Counted from the first letter of the stretch, positions 7,510 to 16,708 are shown. The stretch is DNA of 64,000 nucleotides from Armatimonas rosea (GCF_014202505.1 NZ_JACHGW010000004.1:620001-684000); one strand, 5' to 3'. Notes: generated by a model not told the origin, from the sequence alone. Translations and numbers: made by a program.

Positions 7510-7751
7510 GGCTCCGTGCTGGGCACCGTTGCTCAGCTTTGCCTGTAGGATAGAGGCTGCATGCTCTCCCCCACAAACCTCCGCATCGTCCCTGCCTTGT
7601 GTCTGTCTACCAAGCTGACAAGGGTCCAAAAGGACAAAACCGGGAACCTATTGCCCCTCCCCTACTCTAAATGTGGTGTAAGAAATCCCACAGTCCCCCC
7701 CTTGGGTAAGAAGGAAGCGGCGGTGTTATGGGTAACCTATAAGGGGTTCGC
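7510..7751 (+). other. intergenic region with no recognised feature
   Basis: Long gap before the TonB receptor promoter. A 64-codon reading frame here has no ribosome binding site and no recognisable product. I looked for a cobalamin or other riboswitch, because a TonB receptor follows, and saw no B12-box-like sequence. Confidence 0.5.
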
Positions 7752-7780
7752 TTGACAGGCAAAGAGCCTGCACGTACAAT
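7752..7780 (+). promoter_or_regulatory. strong sigma70-type promoter TTGACA-17-TACAAT
   Basis: Consensus TTGACA at 7752-7757, 17-bp spacer, TACAAT at 7775-7780. It lies 36 bp before the receptor ATG. The resulting ~30-nt leader contains an AAAGGGAG ribosome binding site, unlike the leaderless-looking genes in this window. Confidence 0.8.
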
Positions 7781-7816
7781 TACCGGGATATTTTTTCACG
7801 TAAAAGGGAGTTTCTG

Positions 7817-10525
7817 ATGCCAGGAACCAGAAAAACAAAACAACACACACGATCTTTTCCGCAGACGCGCGGGGGCATATTGGCGACCGCGACGGCGCTA
7901 GCCCTTCTTCTTCCCGCAGCAGCTGCCTGGGCCGATGGCCAGATCAAGTTTAAGGTCGTCAATGCCAAGACCGGTGAGCCACTCCCGGGAGCGGTAATCG
8001 TCATCAAGGCGGGGCCCAAGGACCTAGACGACATCCAGTTCAACACCGCCTCCAATGGTCTGGTGACAACAGGGGACTTGGACTCTGGGGAGCGCACCTA
8101 CACCGCTCAGGCGCTGGTCAATGGCATCAGCTACAAAAAGATCACGGGCAAGATCGTTGTTGTAGACGACCAAGCGGTCGAGGTCGAGATCAAGCTGGAG
8201 TCGCTGGGCGTCGTTGTCAAGGATATTGTTGGAAAGCAGATCCGCCTCGATGTGAAGGATGCGGGGGTCTACACCTTCCGGGATCGTGAGCAGCTTCAGT
8301 TCTTCCCCAATGGCGTCGGAAACCGCCAGAGCCTGAGCAAGGCGCTCCGCTCCGTTCCCGGTATGGTCCCCGATAGCATGAACCGCCTGCACCCACGAGG
8401 TGAGGCTGACAACGGGACCATCTATCTCGACGGCTTCCAGCTCCCCTCGTTCCTCGCTGGAAGTGTCTCCCAGCTGCTGACTCCCGAGATGCTGGAGACC
8501 GTCAAGGTACGCACAGGGAACCTAGGAGCCAACTTTGGTGGGGGCGGGACGATCCTCGATACTACTCTCCGGCCCGCGATCAGTGGAGGAGGCAGCCCGC
8601 TTTCCCCCACCTTTGAGTATGCCTTCGGGGCGGAAGAGTTTGGAGGAGCCTCCCAGACCTTTACCATCGGTCGCCAGATTGGCGCGATGCGGCCGGGGAA
8701 AGACGGCAAGCTCGCCCCCAGTACCGCCTCGCGTGCGGGCTTTATCCTGACCTACTCGCGCCGCCAGAGCGATGATTTTGTGGAGTCGCCTCAGCCCCAG
8801 CGCCGTCGGTCCAACAACACCGGAACCTCTGAGTCGCTGCTAGGTAAGTTTAGCTACCGCATCAGCCGCCAGATGGAGGCGTCCGCCCTTCTGGGAAGTA
8901 GCGCCGCCAACACCGGGGTTGCCAACCGCCAGGGGCTTGATGCCAGCTATATCAATCGTGGGCAGGGCTATGGCTTTGGTGGCAACAAGAACGCCACCGA
9001 CTTCCCCCGTGTCAACTTCCAGGACGGGACAAGCTTTACCGCAAGCCAGGAGATCTTGGACAACCAGGTCTACCAGTCCGATAACAACAAGTTCTACGCC
9101 CTCCAGCTCAACCGCTCGTTCTCTCCGAAGCTACGGGGAACCTTCACGGTAGGCGGTGCTCAGTCGGCACAGAGCACGACCAATAACAACGCACTCAACT
9201 ACTCCAAGACCACGGGGGCGGCCTACTCTCCCCTCACCATGCCGGCGGACTACTCCATTGAGTACAACCCCACCACGGGCCTCAACTACACCCAGTCCCA
9301 GGTACAGGCAGACTTCACGTACAGCAACAAGGGGGCACATGACTGGCGCTTTGGAATCCTCTCCCAGAGCCTGAAGGGAAATGAGGCCTACCAGTTCGTC
9401 CCCATGAGCAACACCGCCGCCAACGCACTGCTCAACCTCAATAGCTTTATCGGCACCAGCCTGCGGGTCAATAGCGACAACACCACGTGGCCGTCGATGT
9501 TCATCCGCCGCACGGGGGGCTACAGTGCGGTCTACGCCCAAGATACCTACTCCCCGACAGATCGGATTCGATTTAACCTGGGACTCCGCGCCGAGAACTA
9601 CGAGCAGAACCAGCTCTTGGTCGTGCCGGGCTCAGGGCGTGCGAACTACGACAGCAAGCGCAGTGATAACGCGGTCTCTCCCCGTATCAATGTCCTCTAC
9701 TCCTTCCCCTCAGGGATCTTGCGCGGTCTCACCAAGGGACAGCCGTCGGTGATGCGTGCCGGTTACAACCGTATCTTTACCTCGCCCGGGATCGGCCAGG
9801 GAGCGATTGGAACGAACCAGGTGGGTGGCGCAGCCCCTCTCCCGGTTGCGGCTCAGACCAACGACCAGATCGACCTTAGTCTGGAGCAGCAGCTCCGTGG
9901 TCAGAGCATCCGCCTCTCGACCTACAGCAAGGACATCAAGAACGCCCAGTCCTGGCAGCAGATGGTTCAGGGACCGCAGGCCGGAGCCTACATGATGGTC
10001 AATACCGGCGATGCCAAGGTCAACGGATTTGAGGCGCTCTATGAGATCAAGCCTCGGACCCTGGAGCCACGCCCTGGGTATCTGGAGCCGATTGTCGGTG
10101 GGCTGAGCGGCTACATCTCCTATGCCTCAAGCAAGTCCGAGCGCCAGGGTGCCGCTGTCGGGGGGCTGATTCCGGTCTTCCTACAGGACTGGGACCAGCA
10201 GCAGACGGTAAACCTCGGCGCGGGCTACCAGCTCGCGAACGGGGGGCTTGCCTCACTGACCTACTACCACGGTAGCGGCCTGCGCTCGTCGGTCACAACA
10301 GCCGGCGGGGGACGCACACCGATCGACCAGGTCGACCTGCGCGTGCGAACCCGCTCCCACTTCCTCAACAACCTCCATGCCCTGGAGTTTGGTGTGGAGA
10401 ATCTCACTAACTCACAAAAGGCGCTGAACTTCAGCCCCGCGGGAAGTGCCAACAACCCGAACTTTGCAGGGACACGCTTCCAGCAGGGACGTCGTTTTGT
10501 GGTTACCCTGTCTGGCAAATTCTAG
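7817..10525 (+). CDS. TonB-dependent outer-membrane receptor with N-terminal carboxypeptidase-like domain
   Basis: 902 residues. A basic N-terminus and hydrophobic segment (about 20-41) ending in AWA form the signal peptide. A carboxypeptidase-regulatory-like beta-sandwich (45-125, FKVVNAKTGEPLPGAVIVIK) comes next. The plug domain (about 145-260) includes ALRSVPGMVPD and GTIYLDGFQLPS. The remainder alternates aromatic beta-strands of a 22-stranded barrel and ends in VVTLSGKF, with the terminal Phe typical of outer-membrane proteins. The plug shows diverged consensus positions but correct order. ExbB, two ExbD proteins and a TonB protein follow, so this gene probably brings its own energising complex. 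The substrate is unknown; the SusC-like N-terminal domain allows carbohydrates as well as siderophores. The start is supported by AAAGGGAG. Confidence 0.85.
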   Translation: MPGTRKTKQHTRSFPQTRGGILATATALALLLPAAAAWADGQIKFKVVNAKTGEPLPGAVIVIKAGPKDLDDIQFNTASNGLVTTGDLDSGERTYTAQALVNGISYKKITGKIVVVDDQAVEVEIKLESLGVVVKDIVGKQIRLDVKDAGVYTFRDREQLQFFPNGVGNRQSLSKALRSVPGMVPDSMNRLHPRGEADNGTIYLDGFQLPSFLAGSVSQLLTPEMLETVKVRTGNLGANFGGGGTILDTTLRPAISGGGSPLSPTFEYAFGAEEFGGASQTFTIGRQIGAMRPGKDGKLAPSTASRAGFILTYSRRQSDDFVESPQPQRRRSNNTGTSESLLGKFSYRISRQMEASALLGSSAANTGVANRQGLDASYINRGQGYGFGGNKNATDFPRVNFQDGTSFTASQEILDNQVYQSDNNKFYALQLNRSFSPKLRGTFTVGGAQSAQSTTNNNALNYSKTTGAAYSPLTMPADYSIEYNPTTGLNYTQSQVQADFTYSNKGAHDWRFGILSQSLKGNEAYQFVPMSNTAANALLNLNSFIGTSLRVNSDNTTWPSMFIRRTGGYSAVYAQDTYSPTDRIRFNLGLRAENYEQNQLLVVPGSGRANYDSKRSDNAVSPRINVLYSFPSGILRGLTKGQPSVMRAGYNRIFTSPGIGQGAIGTNQVGGAAPLPVAAQTNDQIDLSLEQQLRGQSIRLSTYSKDIKNAQSWQQMVQGPQAGAYMMVNTGDAKVNGFEALYEIKPRTLEPRPGYLEPIVGGLSGYISYASSKSERQGAAVGGLIPVFLQDWDQQQTVNLGAGYQLANGGLASLTYYHGSGLRSSVTTAGGGRTPIDQVDLRVRTRSHFLNNLHALEFGVENLTNSQKALNFSPAGSANNPNFAGTRFQQGRRFVVTLSGKF

Positions 10526-10542
10526 GGAACCAACTTAATAAT

Positions 10543-10571
10543 ATGGGGCCAAGTCTCAACTTTGGCCCCAT
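10543..10571 (+). terminator. hairpin after the TonB receptor, weak terminator or attenuator
   Basis: ATGGGGCCAA pairs with TTGGCCCCAT around a short loop. Only TCTTG follows, so read-through into exbB is likely. A second hairpin (GAGCCTT/AAGGCTC, 10603-10621) lies just before the exbB ribosome binding site. Confidence 0.5.
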
Positions 10572-10640
10572 TCTTGCCAACCCTACCACTAGAGAAATTA
10601 ACGAGCCTTGACCTAAGGCTCTGAGGAGAGAGTTCGAATC

Positions 10641-11276
10641 ATGGGGACAAATCCGCTTTTTGAGTTTTTCAAGCGCGAGCCATTTATTGCCATCGTGCTG
10701 GTCCTGATGTCCGTGTCGGGTCTGATGGTTATCATTGAACGGATCATCGCCTTTAACAAGTTTGGATCGACGAGCTCCGGCTTGATGACCGAGGCGCTGG
10801 ACCTGGTGAAGGCGGGCCGTGACAACGAGGCACTCCGAGCGGTCAACGATCAGCCTGGCCCCGTTGCGGCGATCGCCCGTGTCGTTCTCTCCAATGCCAA
10901 GCGGCCGGTGCACGAGGTCGAGCGTCTGGTTCAAGAGGCAGCCGAGGAGTACTTCCTCGCGCTGGAGAAGTACCTGCCCGTTCTGGACACGATCACCACG
11001 CTCTCGCCGCTGTGGGGTCTGTTTGGGACGATCATCGGAATGATCCAGGTCTTTGTCCAGTACGCGGCGGCCAACGACGACAAGACAAAACAAGCAATTC
11101 TACCGAGCGTCGGAACCGCGCTCTACGCCACGGCGGGTGGAATTCTTATTGCGATTGTGAGCTTTATCGCCTACAATTACTTTGCATCCCGACGCCTCCG
11201 GATTATCGCGGAATCTGAGCAGGCGGCGACGAAGCTGATCAATGCACTGGAGGCGCGCGGCACCTTCGCCCGCTAA
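10641..11276 (+). CDS. ExbB/TolQ/MotA-family proton channel
   Basis: 211 residues with three predicted membrane segments: residues 13-33 (FIAIVLVLMSVSGLMVIIERI), about 115-140 (TITTLSPLWGLFGTIIGMIQVF) and about 155-178 (TAGGILIAIVSFIAYNYF). The LSPLWGLFGTIIGMI stretch and the ALYATAGGILIAI segment are the ExbB/TolQ signature. With ExbD it forms the proton-driven motor in the inner membrane that energises TonB. GAGGAGAG lies upstream of the ATG. The position between the receptor and two exbD genes points to ExbB rather than TolQ. Confidence 0.9.
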   Translation: MGTNPLFEFFKREPFIAIVLVLMSVSGLMVIIERIIAFNKFGSTSSGLMTEALDLVKAGRDNEALRAVNDQPGPVAAIARVVLSNAKRPVHEVERLVQEAAEEYFLALEKYLPVLDTITTLSPLWGLFGTIIGMIQVFVQYAAANDDKTKQAILPSVGTALYATAGGILIAIVSFIAYNYFASRRLRIIAESEQAATKLINALEARGTFAR

Positions 11277-11311
11277 GCGAAGAAGTTGCGTGCTTTATTC
11301 AGGAGATCGTC

Positions 11312-11767
11312 ATGCGTTTCAGCAGTAAGCGGGAGACCAAGCACACTAAGATCGAGATCATTCCCATGATCGACACGATGTTTTTCCTACTCGTGTTCTT
11401 TGTGCTTGCGTCGCTCAATATCATAGACCTCCGCGGCCTCAACCTCGACCTACCCCCGGCAGCGAACGGCGGCAAACCTCTCAAGGATGCCAAAGACGTC
11501 AAGCTGGAGGTGGAGATCGACAAGGATGGGAACAAGACTCTCGTCGGGGACAAGAACCAGAAACCGGTTAAGGTCCCCAAAGGAACCAGTTCCAGCTCGG
11601 ACATGATCAAGCTTGTCGATGGACAGCTTGGTCGTCAGGCAGGTGTCAGCGATCTGGAGAAGGTCACGATCGTGATCTCCCCAGACCCAGACACTGCCCA
11701 CGAGAATGTCATCCATGCCGTAGACGATGCACGAGGAGCGACCATCGAGAAGTTCTCGATCCGCTAG
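11312..11767 (+). CDS. ExbD/TolR-family biopolymer transport protein (first copy)
   Basis: 151 residues: a short cytoplasmic N-terminus, one membrane helix (IEIIPMIDTMFFLLVFFVLASL, about residues 12-34) carrying the proton-conducting Asp of PMIDTMFFLLVFF, and a periplasmic domain. It partners ExbB in coupling the proton gradient to TonB. The next gene encodes a close homologue with an almost identical membrane helix but a divergent periplasmic domain, so the motor may contain two different ExbD subunits, as in some Bacteroidetes and Xanthomonas systems. 35 nt separate it from exbB. Confidence 0.9.
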   Translation: MRFSSKRETKHTKIEIIPMIDTMFFLLVFFVLASLNIIDLRGLNLDLPPAANGGKPLKDAKDVKLEVEIDKDGNKTLVGDKNQKPVKVPKGTSSSSDMIKLVDGQLGRQAGVSDLEKVTIVISPDPDTAHENVIHAVDDARGATIEKFSIR

Positions 11768-11791
11768 ACAAACCAGAGAGGTCAACAACGT

Positions 11792-12244
11792 ATGGCACAC
11801 ATCAAGCGACGAGAGTTTAAGAAAACCAAGATCGAGATCATCCCCATGATCGACACGATGTTTTTCCTCCTTGTGTTCTTTATCCTGGCATCTCTGAATG
11901 TCATCGACATGAAGGGTGCCCAGGTAAAGCTGCCCTCGTCCACGAACCAGGACAGGCAGGTTCAGGCAAAGATCACGCTCACCATACGGGAGAACGGCGA
12001 TATGGTGGTCAATAAGACGGAGGTCGTCCACAAGGTGGAAGAGCTTCCTGATTATTTGGTCCAGCAGCTCCAGGGACAGGTTGACGCAAACAACTTGCCG
12101 CTGACGCCGGAAAATGCGGTCGTCGTTATCAACGCCGATCGCAAGGCTCACTATTCGGTGGTTCGAAACTGCATTGACGCAGCACGCCGCGTCAAGTTCC
12201 GCAAGTTCTCCATCGCCACGGACCCGAAATTCGGGAACGGTTAA
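11792..12244 (+). CDS. ExbD/TolR-family biopolymer transport protein (second copy)
   Basis: 150 residues, same layout as the preceding protein: basic N-terminus (HIKRREFKKTKIEIIP), one membrane helix with the conserved Asp in PMIDTMFFLLVFF, then a periplasmic domain of about 110 residues. The membrane helix and the nucleotides encoding it are nearly identical to the first copy, which points to tandem duplication followed by divergence of the periplasmic part. It sits 24 nt after the first exbD and 19 nt before the tonB gene, in one operon. Confidence 0.9.
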   Translation: MAHIKRREFKKTKIEIIPMIDTMFFLLVFFILASLNVIDMKGAQVKLPSSTNQDRQVQAKITLTIRENGDMVVNKTEVVHKVEELPDYLVQQLQGQVDANNLPLTPENAVVVINADRKAHYSVVRNCIDAARRVKFRKFSIATDPKFGNG

Positions 12245-12263
12245 GTCTTAACGGAGTACTTTA

Positions 12264-14093
12264 ATGGCAAATCTTGACCATGGCGTAATCGCCCAGCTCA
12301 TCAACATACCGGAAGATGATTCCGGTCGACGTTTTATGGCGGCCTTGCTTGCTTCCCTCGGCATCAATGCCGCCGCCATGATTGGCATCAATGTCGCCAG
12401 CGCTCTTCACAGCGACGGCGAAAAGCCCCCCGCACAGATCGTCGCCAAGCCCGTCGATCTGGTCTTTGACAATCCCCAGCTCATCAAGCCTGAGGACAAG
12501 CCCCAGCCCACACCTGCTCCCAAGCCTCGGCCTCGTGTCAAGCAGACCCTGAAGCCTAAACCGGTCATCAAGTCCAAGCGGCCCGAGCCGGTCAAGCCCA
12601 AGGAGAAGAAGCCCGAGCCCGAGCAGAACAAACCTGAGCCGGATAAGCCCCAGCCCACCCCGGAGCCTGAGGCGGTCAAAGAGCCCGAGCCGGTCAAGGC
12701 GGAGCCAAAGCGCGAGCCAGAGCCCGTGCGCAAGCCCACGGTGAAGACAGCGGCGTCGGAGCGGCGGCCCAGTGATGTCCAGCAAAACACGACTGCGACC
12801 AACACGACAGCAACCACCTCTCAGACGGCGGTCAATACGAGCACCAGCGCCCAGAACAACAGCGCCGCTCGTATCGCGGGAAGCGCCGGTGAGGCTGCTC
12901 GTAGTAGCGAGGTCGCGGCCGGAATTAGTAGTGCAACCGCTCTCAGTCGGAGCTTGCCAACCCGAAACCCAGGAGCACTTGCAGGCGGCTCCAGCCGCTC
13001 AGCGGTCTCTGCTACCAGCGAGCGCGCCGACTCGGGCGCGATCGTCGTGGGTGGTGGAAACAACCCTGCGGCTGCGGCGAACTTCCGGCCCTCGGATATC
13101 GCCCGAAGCTCAGGGGTTGCCGGCGCAAGCGGTGGCGCGGTGCGCGGTGGGAGCAGCGGCTTTTCCAGCGCGGCGGGCTCTACCTCGATCGCCTCAATCT
13201 CTGCGCCCTCGTATGTGGGACGGCGTGGTCCGGCGATTGGCAACACGGCGCTGGTCTCCGAGTCTAAGGCGGTACTGACCTCGGCGATGTCCGACGACGG
13301 TAAGGCCAACTCCGGGCTCGCGACCATCCAGGGTACCAAGGGCCAGGTGGCGACCTCGGTGGCAGTTGGACGTACCGGCGTGAGCGGCGAGTCTGCCGGG
13401 CGTGCTGGTGTGGGGGGTGGCCGCAATATCGGCTCCGCGAGTGTCGGGGATGCCTCGGTCTCTGGGGCTGGCCCTGGGGGCTCACGGGGACCCGCAAACG
13501 GCACAGGACGCCTCACCGATAGCACGACCCGCGGTAGCGTCAGTGGTGCCAATGAGGGCGAGCGTGGCTCGGGCCTCTCTGCAGGCAGTGGCAATGCCGC
13601 AGGCGCAGCGGGCGGCACGGCGACCCGTACCGGCGGCGGTGGCGGGCCACAGGGCCAGGCAGGCCGTGCCGGTGGCGGTGGCGGCGGTGGTGCAGCAGCA
13701 CGTGCGTCGGGTGGTGGCGATGCGGGTGTCGAGACCAAGAACGAGAACAAGGAAGAGAAGAAGCCCATCGTCAAGAAAGACGGCGGGGTGGTGGATAAGA
13801 AGCCGGCGGGAAGCGAGTCCAAGCGAAACGAGGACGCAGAGCCGACCTTCGAGCCCACCCCTGAGCTGACTTCCGACATGAAGAAGCGGCAGTTCAAGAC
13901 CAGTGTCCGCGTCCGGGTCACGATCGATGCCGACGGGAGCCACGAGGAGGAGATCATCCAAGGCACCGGCGACGACGAGATCGACCAGCTGATCCTGCGC
14001 ACGATGCGTCGCTGGAAGTGGCGACCTGCCTACAAAGACGGCGAGAAGACCAAGTCCACTCGTCCCTATAGCTTCCGAATCAGTATCGACTAA
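12264..14093 (+). CDS. TonB-family energy transducer with long low-complexity linker
   Basis: 609 residues. After a short N-terminal region one membrane helix (about 27-47) is followed by a Pro/Lys/Glu-rich spacer (about 70-155, repeated KPEP/PKP motifs). Then come more than 300 residues dominated by Ser, Ala, Gly, Thr and Asn, including runs such as GRAGGGGGGGAAAR. The last ~85 residues are the TonB C-terminal domain (TSVRVRVTIDADGSHEEE ... RRWKWRPAYKDG). TonB links the inner-membrane ExbBD motor to outer-membrane receptors. The protein is more than twice the usual length, with a Gly/Ser-rich linker that could span an unusually thick periplasm or S-layer/envelope (inference). It is the last gene of the operon and is followed by a strong terminator. 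Confidence 0.85.
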   Translation: MANLDHGVIAQLINIPEDDSGRRFMAALLASLGINAAAMIGINVASALHSDGEKPPAQIVAKPVDLVFDNPQLIKPEDKPQPTPAPKPRPRVKQTLKPKPVIKSKRPEPVKPKEKKPEPEQNKPEPDKPQPTPEPEAVKEPEPVKAEPKREPEPVRKPTVKTAASERRPSDVQQNTTATNTTATTSQTAVNTSTSAQNNSAARIAGSAGEAARSSEVAAGISSATALSRSLPTRNPGALAGGSSRSAVSATSERADSGAIVVGGGNNPAAAANFRPSDIARSSGVAGASGGAVRGGSSGFSSAAGSTSIASISAPSYVGRRGPAIGNTALVSESKAVLTSAMSDDGKANSGLATIQGTKGQVATSVAVGRTGVSGESAGRAGVGGGRNIGSASVGDASVSGAGPGGSRGPANGTGRLTDSTTRGSVSGANEGERGSGLSAGSGNAAGAAGGTATRTGGGGGPQGQAGRAGGGGGGGAAARASGGGDAGVETKNENKEEKKPIVKKDGGVVDKKPAGSESKRNEDAEPTFEPTPELTSDMKKRQFKTSVRVRVTIDADGSHEEEIIQGTGDDEIDQLILRTMRRWKWRPAYKDGEKTKSTRPYSFRISID

Positions 14094-14104
14094 AAAGCAA
14101 CAAA

Positions 14105-14145
14105 GCCCCCCGCTTCGGTTGGAAGCGGGGGGCTTTCGCTTTTTT
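14105..14145 (+). terminator. strong intrinsic terminator, probably bidirectional
   Basis: A 12-bp GC-rich stem (GCCCCCCGCTTC with GAAGCGGGGGGC) followed by TTTCGCTTTTTT on the plus strand. The minus strand also has T-rich sequence beyond the stem, so it can stop both the TonB operon and the converging ABC gene. Confidence 0.85.
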
Positions 14146-14147
14146 GA

Positions 14148-14951
14148 TTAGGCCGCTTGCCGCGCAGCCTGCTCCATGGTCTCGACAAAGTAGCTCTCCA
14201 GCGGCGAGCCGATCCCCGAGCGCAGATGAGCATCCATCTCATGCTCCGCCACGACCTTGCCGCCGTAGATCAAGATCACCCGGTCACAGAGCTGGGCCAC
14301 CTCATCGAGCTCGTGCGACGAGAAAAAGATGGTCGTGCCTTGCTTACGAACCTCGCCTAAGAGCTCACGCAGGTGCCGACGCCCGATGGGATCCACCCCG
14401 CTGGAGACCTCGTCGAGGACAAGCAGGGCGGGCTTCCCCAAGAGCGACTGTGCAATCCCGAGGCGCTGCTGCATTCCCTTGGAGAATGTCCGGAGCTGCT
14501 GCTTCTCCCGGCCCTCTAGGCCAACACGGCGCAAGAGCTCCATCGCTTGATCGTCGAGTGCCTTCCCCGAGAGCCCCTGAAGCTTCCCATAGAGTCGTAG
14601 GGTCTCTAGAGGGGTCAGGAAGGGATAGTAGAGCGCCACCTCGGGCAGGTAGCCAATCTTGGCCTTTGCCTCAGCGGTTCCCGCGGGTAGCCCAAAGACA
14701 CTGATCTCCCCCATCTCCGGGAGCACGAAGCCCATGATCGCCTTGATGGTCGTGGACTTCCCTGCGCCATTGGGGCCGAGAAACCCCAGAACCTCACCCG
14801 GCTGCACCGAGAACGAGAGGTCATGAACAACCTGCCGGGCGGGCTTGAGAAAGCCGCCTTTGTACGCCACGGTTAGTCCCCGCACCTCCAGGGCCGCCGC
14901 CGGCCGTACTCCACCTTCTTCTAATCGTAATACCGTCATCTTTCGAGTCAC
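14148..14951 (-). CDS. ABC transporter ATP-binding protein
   Basis: 267-residue ATPase subunit with Walker A GPNGAGKST, Q-loop region YLPEVALYY, signature FSKGMQQRLG, Walker B ALLVLDEVSSGVDP and H-loop SSHELDE. It resembles the CcmA/NatA/DRA class that pairs with a separate membrane permease, but no permease gene is adjacent, so partner and substrate are unknown. Start: an ATG at 14951 or a second ATG four codons later. The C-terminus may include a short regulatory tail (LESYFVETMEQAARQAA). It converges on the TonB operon across a shared terminator. Confidence 0.9.
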   Translation of the reverse strand: MTRKMTVLRLEEGGVRPAAALEVRGLTVAYKGGFLKPARQVVHDLSFSVQPGEVLGFLGPNGAGKSTTIKAIMGFVLPEMGEISVFGLPAGTAEAKAKIGYLPEVALYYPFLTPLETLRLYGKLQGLSGKALDDQAMELLRRVGLEGREKQQLRTFSKGMQQRLGIAQSLLGKPALLVLDEVSSGVDPIGRRHLRELLGEVRKQGTTIFFSSHELDEVAQLCDRVILIYGGKVVAEHEMDAHLRSGIGSPLESYFVETMEQAARQAA

Positions 14952-15005
14952 TCCACTCTAGTTTTCGGCGGAGTTGCCCGGTATCTTTACGGTTGGCTGG
15001 ACATC

Positions 15006-15764
15006 TTAGACATCCAAGATCGTCCGCGCGGCCTCGGAGAGTCCTGCGATGGTCTCGGGGCGCAGGGACGTGCTCTGGTTGGTCTGCTGGGGCTGGTCTC
15101 GGCGGGTGTAGTAGGCGTGCAGGGCGCGCCGGGGACGGCTGGTGCGGTTGAGGGTTCCGCCGTGCCAGGTGTGGCTATTGAAGATCACCACGGTCCCGGC
15201 GGGCGCGACCAGCACTTGCTCACGGGGGTGAGGATCGGCGGGGTTCTCCATCTCATCGCGGGGGGCCTTGCCGCTATTGTGGGAGCCGGGGACAACGCGG
15301 GTCGCTCCATTGTCGAGGGTGAAGTCGTCCAGTAGCCAGATCGAGTTGCAGACAAAGAACTCACCGGGCTTTGTGGCCCCGCTCCAGTCCGCGTGGAGGT
15401 GCTGGAGCCCTTGGCCGGGGAGGGCAGCGCGGTGGTTGAGCGACGAGAGCTTCAGGTCGCCTTGCAGGACATGGGCGATCCCCGCCAAAACACGCGGGTG
15501 GGTGTAGCACGGCAGAAAGAGCGGGCTCTTGTCGACCAGATTGGCGAGGCGGTTGGTTCCCGCCTCCTGGTGCACCTCGATCCCCGCCCGCTCCCCTTCG
15601 TCGTCGAGGAGCTCCGCGAGGCGTGCATTGATCGCGGTGAGCTCTGCGGGAGTCAGGATATTGGGGAGAGCGAGAAAACCGTCTTGGTCGAGCTGGGCTT
15701 TTTCGGCGGAGCTGAGGGTATCGTCGTGGACCCCCAGAGCGGCCAGTGCATCGTGAATGGTCAT
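15006..15764 (-). CDS. phytanoyl-CoA dioxygenase (PhyH) family protein
   Basis: 252 residues from the ATG at 15764. Fe(II)/2-oxoglutarate-dependent oxygenase fold: LDQDGFLALPNILTPAELTAINARL is the family N-terminal motif. The iron site is HADWSG (H-x-D) and the distal His is in NSHTWHGGTLNRTSRPRRALHAYYTRRDQP, with the Arg for 2-oxoglutarate just after. Such enzymes hydroxylate small molecules or lipids; the substrate cannot be read from sequence. The frame stays open upstream but the extra residues do not match the family. Two further PhyH genes lie within 4 kb, next to an AraC-type regulator. Confidence 0.85.
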   Translation of the reverse strand: MTIHDALAALGVHDDTLSSAEKAQLDQDGFLALPNILTPAELTAINARLAELLDDEGERAGIEVHQEAGTNRLANLVDKSPLFLPCYTHPRVLAGIAHVLQGDLKLSSLNHRAALPGQGLQHLHADWSGATKPGEFFVCNSIWLLDDFTLDNGATRVVPGSHNSGKAPRDEMENPADPHPREQVLVAPAGTVVIFNSHTWHGGTLNRTSRPRRALHAYYTRRDQPQQTNQSTSLRPETIAGLSEAARTILDV

Positions 15765-15889
15765 GCAGGGGAGTTCGTTGTGGGAAGCGAAGTTTCCTCT
15801 TGTAAAATGCCCGGAAAAATTCCTGGGATAAAGGAAGGGATTTTGATGCAATGCGTGGTATATTATGGCGAATCTTGAGGAGGCAAAGT

Positions 15890-16693
15890 TTGGCACATTC
15901 CATGAGAGTTCGTTTTGGCTGGAGCGTCTTTGGCCTCGCTGCCGTAGCCATGGCTGGGTGCGGTGGGAGCACCGACTCGACCGTTCCACCACCGACTGTG
16001 AGTAGGAATATCTCGGGCGTCTGGCGTCGCTACCAGATCGCCATTGAGGGCACTCGTGTCAGCTGTCCGGATCCTAAGGAGCTTCTGGCTCCCAATACCC
16101 GTGAGCTGACCATCAACAATGTCGTGGTAGATACCTGTGGGTCCAGCGAGTCGCTGACCTTTGGTACCCCGACCTCTGTGGGGACAGGCCGCTATCGCCT
16201 CGTGACACTGCGCGGGACGGAAGATGGGACCTATACGATCACAGGCGACACCTTGACCCTGGTCCGGGATGCAGTCAATGGGAAGTACCTAAAAAATCTG
16301 GTACCTGCCCAAGCGTCCCAGCGCACGGTCTACAGCGTGAGCATCGTCAATAGTGTCATCCGTATCACCCCCATTGCTCAGCCTGTGTCCCTGAAGAAGG
16401 TGGACTCGAGCCTACCCGCGTTCCGTGAGGACGGCTCGATTATCGCCAGCAACGTGACGCCGGTTCCCAATGCCGATGGGACGATCAATACAATCGTTCT
16501 GCCGGGCACCAACGATGTGGCTACTGTCAACCCCGATCTCTCGATCACGGTTGGGCCCATCGCCAGTGGAGCGGGCACCGATGATACGCCCGGGTTTGTT
16601 CGTGTCCGTGCGGTGGAGAACGCCTTCCAGTTCCAGCCGGCAGACCCGACCTCCCCGGCCCCGACTCCTATGCCCGCCCCTTCCGGTAGCTAG
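15890..16693 (+). CDS. putative lipoprotein of unknown function
   Basis: About 267 residues. The TTG at 15890 is chosen because GAGGAGG ends 6 nt before it; an ATG four codons later is the alternative. A basic N-terminus and hydrophobic helix (FGWSVFGLAAVAMAGC) end in a lipobox-like AMAG-Cys followed by GGSTDSTVPPP, so it is probably a lipid-anchored secreted protein. The mature part is beta-rich with repeated TYTITGDTLTL-type strands and ends in a Pro-rich tail (TSPAPTPMPAP). No family is recognised. The gene is divergent from the PhyH gene at 15.0-15.8 kb and ends in a strong terminator. Confidence 0.7.
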   Translation: MAHSMRVRFGWSVFGLAAVAMAGCGGSTDSTVPPPTVSRNISGVWRRYQIAIEGTRVSCPDPKELLAPNTRELTINNVVVDTCGSSESLTFGTPTSVGTGRYRLVTLRGTEDGTYTITGDTLTLVRDAVNGKYLKNLVPAQASQRTVYSVSIVNSVIRITPIAQPVSLKKVDSSLPAFREDGSIIASNVTPVPNADGTINTIVLPGTNDVATVNPDLSITVGPIASGAGTDDTPGFVRVRAVENAFQFQPADPTSPAPTPMPAPSGS

Positions 16694-16708
16694 GAAGTCA
16701 GCAGCTCT

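Noticed and set aside
7510-7816. Cobalamin or other riboswitch before the TonB receptor
   Set aside because: No B12-box-like or other conserved riboswitch sequence seen; the strong promoter at 7752 leaves only about 30 nt of leader.
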